DNA from: Mimachlamys varia
Taxonomy: Eukaryota > Mollusca > Bivalvia > Pectinida > Pectinidae
Direction of reading: 5' to 3'
Length of the DNA stretch: 64,000 nt
NCBI GenBank assembly: GCA_947623455.1
Contig: OX392528.1
Span: 2,122,001-2,186,000, forward strand
Shown one piece after another: positions 47,079 through 62,000 of this stretch. The notes under the pieces were generated by a model, which was given only the letters and a program-made list of their open reading frames with translations, did no database searches and was not told the DNA's origin. Position numbers and translations under genes: made by a program. How positions within the stretch are numbered: position 1 is the first letter of the stretch; every line of letters starts with the position of its first letter.

Positions 47079-50000
47079 AATGGGCCACCATAGACTATGA
47101 CACTGTCATACTGACAATGGGCCACCATAGACTATGACACTGTCATACTAACAATGGGCCACCATAGACTGTGACACTGTCATAATGACAATGGGCCACC
47201 ATAGACTGTGACACTATCATACTAACAATGGGCCACCATAGACTATGACACTATCATACTGACAATGGGCCACCATAGACTATGACACTATCATACTGAC
47301 AATGGGCCACCATAGACTATGACACTATCATACTGACAATGGGCCACCATAGACTATGACACTATCATACTAACAATGGGCCACCATAGACTATGACACT
47401 ATCATACTGACAATGGGCCACCATAGACTGTGACACTATCATACTGACAATGGGCCACCATAGACTATGACACTATCATACTGACAATGGGCCACCATAG
47501 ACTATGACACTATCATACTAACAATGGGCCACCATAGACTATGACACTATCATACTGACAATGGGCCACCATAGACTATGACACTATCATACTAACAATG
47601 GGCCACCATAGACTATGACACTATCATACTAACAATGGGCCACCATAGACTATGACACTATCATACTAACAATGGGTCACCATTGACTATGACACTATCA
47701 TACTAACAATGGGCCACCATAGACTATGACACTATCATACTGACAATGGGCCACCATAGACTATGACACTATCATACTGACAATGGGCCACCATAGACTA
47801 TAACACTATCATACTAACAATGGGCCACCATAGACTATGACACTATCATACTGACAATGGGCCACCATAGACTATGACACTATCATACTAACAATGGGCC
47901 ACCATAGACTATGACACTATCATACTAACAATGGGCCACCATAGACTATGACACTAACATACTGACAATGGGCCACCATAGACTATGACACTGTCATACT
48001 AACAATGGGCCACCATAGACTATGACACTGTCATACTAACAATGGGCCACCATAGACTATGACACTGTCATACTGACTATGGACCACCATAGACTATGAC
48101 ACTATCATACTGACAATGGGCCACCATAGACTATGACACCATCATACTAACAATGGGCCACCATAGACTATGACACTATCATACTCACAATGGGCCACCA
48201 TAGACTATGACACTGTCATACTGACTATGGACCACCATAGACTATGACACTATCATACTGACAATGGGCCACCATAGACTATGACACCATCATACTAACA
48301 ATGGGCCACCATAGACTATGACACTGTCATACTGACAATGGGCCACCATAGACTATGACACTATCATACTGACAATGGGCCACCATAGACTATGACACTA
48401 TCATACTGACAATGGGCCACCATAGACTATGACACTGTCATACTGACAATGGGCCACCATAGACTATGACACTATCATACTAACAATGGGCCACCATAGA
48501 CTATGACACTGTCATACTGACAATGGGCCACCATAGACTGTGACACTATCATACTAACAATGGGCCACCATAGACTACGACACTATCATACTAACAATGG
48601 GCCACCATAGACTATGACACTATCATACTGACAATGGGCCACCATAGACTATGACACTATCATACTGACAATGGGCCACCATAGACTATGACACTATCAT
48701 ACTGACAATGGGACACCATAGACTACGACACTATCATACTGACAATGGGACACCATAGACTGTGACACTATCATACTGACAATGGGCCACCATAGACTAT
48801 GACACTATCATACTGACAATGGGCCACCATAGACTATGACACTATCATACTAACAATGGGCCACCATAGACTATGACACTATCATACTAACAATGGGCCA
48901 CCATAGACTATGACACTATCATACTGACAATGGGCCACCATAGACTATGACACTATCATACTAACAATGGGCCACCATAGACTATGACACTATCATACTA
49001 ACAATGGGCCACTATAGACTATGACACTATCATACTAACAATGGGTCACCATAGACTATGACACTATCATACTAACAATGGGCCACCATAGACTATGACA
49101 CTATCATACTGACAATGGGCCACCATAGACTATGACACTATCATACTGACAATGGGCCACCATAGACTATAACACTATCATACTAACAATGGGCCACCAT
49201 AGACTATGACACTATCATACTGACAATGGGCCACCATAGACTATGACACTATCATACTAACAATGGGCCACCATAGACTATGACACTATCATACTAACAA
49301 TGGGCCACCATAGACTATGACACTAACATACTGACAATGGGCCACCATAGACTATGACACTGTCATACTAACAATGGGCCACCATAGACTATGACACTGT
49401 CATACTAACAATGGGCCACCATAGACTATGACACTGTCATACTGACTATGGACCACCATAGACTATGACACTATCATACTGACAATGGGCCACCATAGAC
49501 TATGACACCATCATACTAACAATGGGCCACCATAGACTATGACACTATCATACTGACAATGGGCCACCATAGACTATGACACTGTCATACTGACTATGGA
49601 CCACCATAGACTATGACACTATCATACTGACAATGGGCCACCATAGACTATGACACCATCATACTAACAATGGGCCACCATAGACTATGACACTGTCATA
49701 CTGACAATGGGCCACCATAGACTATGACACTATCATACTGACAATGGGCCACCATAGACTATGACACTATCATACTGACAATGGGCCACCATAGACTATG
49801 ACACTGTCATACTGACAATGGGCCACCATAGACTATGACACTATCATACTAACAATGGGCCACCATAGACTATGACACTGTCATACTGACAATGGGCCAC
49901 CATAGACTGTGACACTATCATACTAACAATGGGCCACCATAGACTACGACACTATCAAACTAACAATGGGCCACCATAGACTATGACACTATCATACTGA

Positions 50001-53000
50001 CAATGGGCCACCATAGACTATGACACTATCATACTGACAATGGGCCACCATAGACTATGACACTATCATACTGACAATGGGACACCATAGACTACGACAC
50101 TATCATACTGACAATGGGACACCATAGACTATGACACTATCATACTAACAATGGGCCACCATAGACTATGACACTATCATACTAACAATGGGCCACCATA
50201 GACTATGACACTATCATACTGACAATGGGCCACCATAGACTATGACACTGTCATACTAACAATGGGCCACCATAGACTACAACACTATCATACTAACAAT
50301 GGGCCACCATAGACTATGACACTATCATACTGACAATGGGCCACCATAGACTATGACACTATCATACTGACAATGGGCCACCATAGACTATGACACTATC
50401 ATACTAACATGGGCCACCATAGACTATGACACTATCATACTGACAATGGGCCACCATAGACTATAACACTATCATACTCACAATGGGCCACCATAGACTA
50501 TGACACTATCATACTGACAATGGGCCACCATAGACTGTGACACTATCATACTAACAATGGGCCACCATAGACTATGACACTGTCATACTGACAATGGGCC
50601 ACCATAGACTATGACACTATCATACTCACAATGGGCCACCATAGACTATGACACTATCATACTAACAATGGGCCACCATAGACTATAACACTATCATACT
50701 AACAATGGGCCACCATAGACTATGACACTATCATACTGACAATGGGCCACCATAGACTATGACACTATCATACTGACAATGGGCCACCATAGACTATGAC
50801 ACTATCATACTAACAATGGGCCACCATAGACTATGACACTATCATACTGACAATGGGCCACCATAGACTATGACACTATCATACTAACAATGGGCCACCA
50901 TAGACTATGACACTATCATACTGACAATGGGCCACCATAGACTATGACACTGTCATACTAACAATGGGCCACCATAGACTACGACACTATCATACTAACA
51001 ATGGGCCACCATAGACTATGACACTATCATACTGACAATGGGCCACCATAGACTATGACACTATCATACTGACAATGGGCCACCATAGACTATGACACTA
51101 TCATAATGACAATGAGCCACCATAGACTATGACACTATCATACTGACAATGGGCCACCATAGACTGTGACACTATCATACTAACAATGGGCCACCATAGA
51201 CTGTGACACTATCATACTGACAATGGGCCACCATAGACTGTGACACTATCATACTAACAATGGGCCACCATAGACTGTGACACTATCATACTAACAATGG
51301 GCCACCATAGACTATGACACTATCATACTGACAATGGGCCACCATAGACTATGACACTATCATACTGACAATGGGCCACCATAGACTATGACACTATCAT
51401 ACTAACAATGGGCCACCATAGACTATGACACTATCATACTAACAATGGGCCACCATAGACTATGACACTGTCATACTGACAATGGGCCACCATAGACTAT
51501 GACACTATCATACTGACAATGGGCCACCATAGACTATGACACTATCATAATGACAATGGGCTACCATAGACTAGGACACTATCATACTGACAATGGGCCA
51601 CCAGACTATGACACTGTCATACTAACAATGGGCCACCATAGACTGTGACACTATCATACTCACAATGGGCCACCATAGACTATGACACTATCATACTGAC
51701 AATGGGCCACCATAGACTATGACACTGTCATACTAACAATGGGCCACCATAGACTATGACACTATCATACTGACAATGGGCCACCATAGACTATGACACT
51801 ATCATACTGACAATGGGCCACCATAGACTATGACACTGTCATACTAACAATGGGCCACCATAGACTATGACACTATCATACTGACAATGGGCCACCATAG
51901 ACTATGACACTATCATACTAACAATGGGCCACCATAGACTATGACACTAACATACTGACAATGGGCCACCATAGACTATGACACTGTCATACTAACAATG
52001 GGCCACCATAGACTATGACACTGTCATACTAACAATGGGCCACCATAGACTATGACACTAACATACTGACAATGGGCCACCATAGACTATAACACTGTCA
52101 TACTAACAATGGGCCACCATAGACTATGACACTGTCATACTAACAATGGGCCACCATAGACTATGACACTAACATACTAACAATGGGCCACCATAGACTA
52201 TGACACTGTCATACTGACTATGGACCACCTTAGACTATGACACTATCATACTGACAATGGGCCACCATAGACTATGACACTATCATACTAACAATGGGGC
52301 ACCATAGACTATGACACTATCATACTAACAATGGGCCACCATAGACTATGACATTATCATACTGACAATGGACCACCATAGACTATAACATTATCATACT
52401 GACAATGGGCCACCATAGACTATGACACTATCATACTAACAATGGGCCACCATAGACTATGACACTATCATACTGACAATGGGCCACCATAGACTATGAC
52501 ACTATCATACTGACAATGGGCCACCATAGACTATGACACTATCATACTGACAATGGGCCACCATAGACTATGACACTATCATACTAACAATGGGCCACCA
52601 TAGACTATGACACTATCATACTAACAATGGGCCACCATAGACTGTGACACTATCATACTGACAATGGGCCACCATAGACTATGACACTATCATACTGACA
52701 ATGGGCCACCATAGACTATGACACTATCATACTAACAATGGGCCACCATAGACTATGACACTATCATACTGACAATGGGCCACCATAGACTATGACACTA
52801 TCATACTAACAATGGGCCACCATAGACTATGACACTATCATACTAACAATGGGCCACCATAGACTATGACACTATCATACTAACAATGGGTCACCATTGA
52901 CTATGACACTATCATACTAACAATGGGCCACCATAGACTATGACACTATCATACTGACAATGGGCCACCATAGACTATGACACTATCATACTGACAATGG

Positions 53001-56000
53001 GCCACCATAGACTATAACACTATCATACTAACAATGGGCCACCATAGACTATGACACTATCATACTGACAATGGGCCACCATAGACTATGACACTATCAT
53101 ACTAACAATGGGCCACCATAGACTATGACACTATCATACTAACAATGGGCCACCATAGACTATGACACTAACATACTGACAATGGGCCACCATAGACTAT
53201 GACACTGTCATACTAACAATGGGCCACCATAGACTATGACACTGTCATACTAACAATGGGCCACCATAGACTATGACACTGTCATACTGACTATGGACCA
53301 CCATAGACTATGACACTATCATACTGACAATGGGCCACCATAGACTATGACACCATCATACTAACAATGGGCCACCATAGACTATGACACTATCATACTG
53401 ACAATGGGCCACCATAGACTATGACACTGTCATACTGACTATGGACCACCATAGACTATGACACTATCATACTGACAATGGGCCACCATAGACTATGACA
53501 CCATCATACTAACAATGGGCCACCATAGACTATGACACTGTCATACTGACAATGGGCCACCATAGACTATGACACTATCATACTGACAATGGGCCACCAT
53601 AGACTATGACACTATCATACTGACAATGGGCCACCATAGACTATGACACTGTCATACTGACAATGGGCCACCATAGACTATGACACTATCATACTAACAA
53701 TGGGCCACCATAGACTATGACACTGTCATACTGACAATGGGCCACCATAGACTGTGACACTATCATACTAACAATGGGCCACCATAGACTACGACACTAT
53801 CATACTAACAATGGGCCACCATAGACTATGACACTATCATACTGACAATGGGCCACCATAGACTATGACACTATCATACTGACAATGGGCCACCATAGAC
53901 TATGACACTATCATACTGACAATGGGACACCATAGACTACGACACTATCATACTGACAATGGGACACCATAGACTGTGACACTATCATACTGACAATGGG
54001 CCACCATAGACTATGACACTATCATACTGACAATGGGCCACCATAGACTATGACACTATCATACTAACAATGGGCCACTATAGACTATGACACTATCATA
54101 CTAACAATGGGTCACCATAGACTATGACACTATCATACTAACAATGGGCCACCATAGACTATGACACTGTCATACTGACAATGGGCCACCATAGACTATG
54201 ACACTATCATACTGACAATGGGCCACCATAGACTATGACACTATCATAATGACAATGGGCTACCATAGACTAGGACACTATCATACTGACAATGGGCCAC
54301 CAGACTATGACACTGTCATACTAACAATGGGCCACCATAGACTGTGACACTATCATACTCACAATGGGCCACCATAGACTATGACACTATCATACTGACA
54401 ATGGGCCACCATAGACTATGACACTGTCATACTAACAATGGGCCACCATAGACTATGACACTATCATACTGACAATGGGCCACCATAGACTATGACACTA
54501 TCATACTGACAATGGGCCACCATAGACTATGACACTGTCATACTAACAATGGGCCACCATAGACTATGACACTATCATACTGACAATGGGCCACCATAGA
54601 CTATGACACTATCATACTAACAATGGGCCACCATAGACTATGACACTAACATACTGACAATGGGCCACCATAGACTATGACACTGTCATACTAACAATGG
54701 GCCACCATAGACTATGACACTGTCATACTAACAATGGGCCACCATAGACTATGACACTAACATACTGACAATGGGCCACCATAGACTATAACACTGTCAT
54801 ACTAACAATGGGCCACCATAGACTATGACACTGTCATACTAACAATGGGCCACCATAGACTATGACACTAACATACTAACAATGGGCCACCATAGACTAT
54901 GACACTGTCATACTGACTATGGACCACCTTAGACTATGACACTATCATACTGACAATGGGCCACCATAGACTATGACACTATCATACTAACAATGGGGCA
55001 CCATAGACTATGACACTATCATACTAACAATGGGCCACCATAGACTATGACATTATCATACTGACAATGGACCACCATAGACTATAACATTATCATACTG
55101 ACAATGGGCCACCATAGACTATGACACTATCATACTAACAATGGGCCACCATAGACTATGACACTATCATACTGACAATGGGCCACCATAGACTATGACA
55201 CTATCATACTGACAATGGGCCACCATAGACTATGACACTATCATACTGACAATGGGCCACCATAGACTATGACACTATCATACTAACAATGGGCCACCAT
55301 AGACTATGACACTATCATACTAACAATGGGCCACCATAGACTGTGACACTATCATACTGACAATGGGCCACCATAGACTATGACACTATCATACTGACAA
55401 TGGGCCACCATAGACTATGACACTATCATACTAACAATGGGCCACCATAGACTATGACACTATCATACTGACAATGGGCCACCATAGACTATGACACTAT
55501 CATACTAACAATGGGCCACCATAGACTATGACACTATCATACTAACAATGGGCCACCATAGACTATGACACTATCATACTAACAATGGGTCACCATTGAC
55601 TATGACACTATCATACTAACAATGGGCCACCATAGACTATGACACTATCATACTGACAATGGGCCACCATAGACTATGACACTATCATACTGACAATGGG
55701 CCACCATAGACTATAACACTATCATACTAACAATGGGCCACCATAGACTATGACACTATCATACTGACAATGGGCCACCATAGACTATGACACTATCATA
55801 CTAACAATGGGCCACCATAGACTATGACACTATCATACTAACAATGGGCCACCATAGACTATGACACTAACATACTGACAATGGGCCACCATAGACTATG
55901 ACACTGTCATACTAACAATGGGCCACCATAGACTATGACACTGTCATACTAACAATGGGCCACCATAGACTATGACACTGTCATACTGACTATGGACCAC

Positions 56001-59000
56001 CATAGACTATGACACTATCATACTGACAATGGGCCACCATAGACTATGACACCATCATACTAACAATGGGCCACCATAGACTATGACACTATCATACTGA
56101 CAATGGGCCACCATAGACTATGACACTGTCATACTGACTATGGACCACCATAGACTATGACACTATCATACTGACAATGGGCCACCATAGACTATGACAC
56201 CATCATACTAACAATGGGCCACCATAGACTATGACACTGTCATACTGACAATGGGCCACCATAGACTATGACACTATCATACTGACAATGGGCCACCATA
56301 GACTATGACACTATCATACTGACAATGGGCCACCATAGACTATGACACTGTCATACTGACAATGGGCCACCATAGACTATGACACTATCATACTAACAAT
56401 GGGCCACCATAGACTATGACACTGTCATACTGACAATGGGCCACCATAGACTGTGACACTATCATACTAACAATGGGCCACCATAGACTACGACACTATC
56501 ATACTAACAATGGGCCACCATAGACTATGACACTATCATACTGACAATGGGCCACCATAGACTATGACACTATCATACTGACAATGGGCCACCATAGACT
56601 ATGACACTATCATACTGACAATGGGACACCATAGACTACGACACTATCATACTGACAATGGGACACCATAGACTGTGACACTATCATACTGACAATGGGC
56701 CACCATAGACTATGACACTATCATACTGACAATGGGCCACCATAGACTATGACACTATCATACTAACAATGGGCCACCATAGACTATGACACTATCATAC
56801 TAACAATGGGCCACCATAGACTATGACACTATCATACTGACAATGGGCCACCATAGACTATGACACTATCATACTAACAATGGGCCACCATAGACTATGA
56901 CACTATCATACTAACAATGGGCCACTATAGACTATGACACTATCATACTAACAATGGGTCACCATAGACTATGACACTATCATACTAACAATGGGCCACC
57001 ATAGACTATGACACTATCATACTGACAATGGGCAACCATAGACTATGACACTATCATACTGACAATGGGCCACCATAGACTATAACACTATCATACTAAC
57101 AATGGGCCACCATAGACTATGACACTATCATACTGACAATGGGCCACCATAGACTATGACACTATCATACTAACAATGGGCCACCATAGACTATGACACT
57201 ATCATACTAACAATGGGCCACCATAGACTATGACACTAACATACTGACAATGGGCCACCATAGACTATGACACTGTCATACTAACAATGGGCCACCATAG
57301 ACTATGACACTGTCATACTAACAATGGGCCACCATAGACTATGACACTGTCATACTGACTATGGACCACCATAGACTATGACACTATCATACTGACAATG
57401 GGCCACCATAGACTATGACACCATCATACTAACAATGGGCCACCATAGACTATGACACTATCATACTGACAATGGGCCACCATAGACTATGACACTGTCA
57501 TACTGACTATGGACCACCATAGACTATGACACTATCATACTGACAATGGGCCACCATAGACTATGACACCATCATACTAACAATGGGCCACCATAGACTA
57601 TGACACTGTCATACTGACAATGGGCCACCATAGACTATGACACTATCATACTGACAATGGGCCACCATAGACTATGACACTATCATACTGACAATGGGCC
57701 ACCATAGACTATGACACTGTCATACTGACAATGGGCCACCATAGACTATGACACTATCATACTGACAATGGGCCACCATAGACTATGACACTATCATACT
57801 GACAATGGGCCACCATAGACTATGACACTGTCATACTGACAATGGGCCACCATAGACTATGACACTATCATACTAACAATGGGCCACCATAGACTATGAC
57901 ACTGTCATACTGACAATGGGCCACCATAGACTGTGACACTATCATACTAACAATGGGCCACCATAGACTACGACACTATCATACTAACAATGGGCCACCA
58001 TAGACTATGACACTATCATACTGACAATGGGCCACCATAGACTATGACACTATCATACTGACAATGGGCCACCATAGACTATGACACTATCATACTGACA
58101 ATGGGACACCATAGACTACGACACTATCATACTGACAATGGGACACCATAGACTGTGACACTATCATACTGACAATGGGCCACCATAGACTATGACACTA
58201 TCATACTGACAATGGGCCACCATAGACTATGACACTATCATACTAACAATGGGCCACCATAGACTATGACACTATCATACTAACAATGGGCCACCATAGA
58301 CTATGACACTATCATACTGACAATGGGCCACCATAGACTATGACACTATCATACTAACAATGGGCCACCATAGACTATGACACTATCATACTAACAATGG
58401 GCCACTATAGACTATGACACTATCATACTAACAATGGGTCACCATAGACTATGACACTATCATACTAACAATGGGCCACCATAGACTATGACACTATCAT
58501 ACTGACAATGGGCAACCATAGACTATGACACTATCATACTGACAATGGGCCACCATAGACTATAACACTATCATACTAACAATGGGCCACCATAGACTAT
58601 GACACTATCATACTGACAATGGGCCACCATAGACTATGACACTATCATACTAACAATGGGCCACCATAGACTATGACACTATCATACTAACAATGGGCCA
58701 CCATAGACTATGACACTAACATACTGACAATGGGCCACCATAGACTATGACACTGTCATACTAACAATGGGCCACCATAGACTATGACACTGTCATACTA
58801 ACAATGGGCCACCATAGACTATGACACTGTCATACTGACTATGGACCACCATAGACTATGACACTATCATACTGACAATGGGCCACCATAGACTATGACA
58901 CCATCATACTAACAATGGGCCACCATAGACTATGACACTATCATACTGACAATGGGCCACCATAGACTATGACACTGTCATACTGACTATGGACCACCAT

Positions 59001-62000
59001 AGACTATGACACTATCATACTGACAATGGGCCACCATAGACTATGACACCATCATACTAACAATGGGCCACCATAGACTATGACACTGTCATACTGACAA
59101 TGGGCCACCATAGACTATGACACTATCATACTGACAATGGGCCACCATAGACTATGACACTATCATACTGACAATGGGCCACCATAGACTATGACACTGT
59201 CATACTGACAATGGGCCACCATAGACTATGACACTATCATACTAACAATGGGCCACCATAGACTATGACACTGTCATACTGACAATGGGCCACCATAGAC
59301 TGTGACACTATCATACTAACAATGGGCCACCATAGACTACGACACTATCAAACTAACAATGGGCCACCATAGACTATGACACTATCATACTGACAATGGG
59401 CCACCATAGACTATGACACTATCATACTGACAATGGGCCACCATAGACTATGACACTATCATACTGACAATGGGACACCATAGACTACGACACTATCATA
59501 CTGACAATGGGACACCATAGACTATGACACTATCATACTAACAATGGGCCACCATAGACTATGACACTATCATACTAACAATGGGCCACCATAGACTATG
59601 ACACTATCATACTGACAATGGGCCACCATAGACTATGACACTGTCATACTAACAATGGGCCACCATAGACTACAACACTATCATACTAACAATGGGCCAC
59701 CATAGACTATGACACTATCATACTGACAATGGGCCACCATAGACTATGACACTATCATACTGACAATGGGCCACCATAGACTATGACACTATCATACTAA
59801 CATGGGCCACCATAGACTATGACACTATCATACTGACAATGGGCCACCATAGACTATAACACTATCATACTCACAATGGGCCACCATAGACTATGACACT
59901 ATCATACTGACAATGGGCCACCATAGACTGTGACACTATCATACTGACAATGGGCCACCATAGACTATGACACTGTCATACTGACAATGGGCCACCATAG
60001 ACTATGACACTATCATACTCACAATGGGCCACCATAGACTATGACACTATCATACTAACAATGGGCCACCATAGACTATAACACTATCATACTAACAATG
60101 GGCCACCATAGACTATGACACTATCATACTGACAATGGGCCACCATAGACTATGACACTATCATACTGACAATGGGCCACCATAGACTATGACACTATCA
60201 TACTAACAATGGGCCACCATAGACTATGACACTATCATACTGACAATGGGCCACCATAGACTATGACACTATCATACTAACAATGGGCCACCATAGACTA
60301 TGACACTATCATACTGACAATGGGCCACCATAGACTATGACACTGTCATACTAACAATGGGCCACCATAGACTACGACACTATCATACTAACAATGGGCC
60401 ACCATAGACTATGACACTATCATACTGACAATGGGCCACCATAGACTACGACACTATCATACTGACAATGGGCCACCATAGACTATGACACTATCATAAT
60501 GACAATGAGCCACCATAGACTATGACACTATCATACTGACAATGGGCCACCATAGACTGTGACACTATCATACTAACAATGGGCCACCATAGACTGTGAC
60601 ACTATCATACTGACAATGGGCCACCATAGACTGTGACACTATCATACTAACAATGGGCCACCATAGACTGTGACACTATCATACTAACAATGGGCCACCA
60701 TAGACTATGACACTATCATACTGACAATGGGCCACCATAGACTATGACACTATCATACTGACAATGGGCCACCATAGACTATGACACTATCATACTAACA
60801 ATGGGCCACCATAGACTATGACACTATCATACTAACAATGGGCCACCATAGACTATGACACTGTCATACTGACAATGGGCCACCATAGACTATGACACTA
60901 TCATACTGACAATGGGCCACCATAGACTATGACACTATCATAATGACAATGGGCCACCATAGACTATGACACTATCATACTGACAATGGGCCACCAGACT
61001 ATGACACTGTCATACTAACAATGGGCCACCATAGACTGTGACACTATCATACTCACAATGGGCCACCATAGACTATGACACTATCATACTGACAATGGGC
61101 CACCATAGACTATGACACTGTCATACTAACAATGGGCCACCATAGACTATGACACTATCATACTGACAATGGGCCACCATAGACTATGACACTATCATAC
61201 TGACAATGGGCCACCATAGACTATGACACTGTCATACTAACAATGGGCCACCATAGACTATGACACTATCATACTGACAATGGGCCACCATAGACTATGA
61301 CACTATCATACTAACAATGGGCCACCATAGACTATGACACTAACATACTGACAATGGGCCACCATAGACTATGACACTGTCATACTAACAATGGGCCATC
61401 ATAGACTATGACACTGTCATACTAACAATGGGCCACCATAGACTATGACACTAACATACTGACAATGGGCCACCATAGACTATAACACTGTCATATTAAC
61501 AATGGGCCACCATAGACTATGACACTGTCATACTAACAATGGGCCACCATAGACTATGACACTAACATACTAACAATGGGCCACCATAGACTATGACACT
61601 GTCATACTGACTATGGACCACCTTAGACTATGACACTATCATACTGACAATGGGCCACCATAGACTTTGACACCATCATACTAACAATGGGCCACCATAG
61701 ACTATGACACTATCATACTGACAATGGGCCACCATAGACTATGACACTGTCATACTGACTATGGACCACCATAGACTATGACACTATCATACTGACAATG
61801 GGCCACCATAGACTATGACACTATCATACTAACAATGGGGCACCATAGACTATGACACTATCATACTAACAATGGGCCACCATAGACTATGACATTATCA
61901 TACTGACAATGGACCACCATAGACTATAACATTATCATACTGACAATGGGCCACCATAGACTATGACACTATCATACTAACAATGGGCCACCATAGACTA

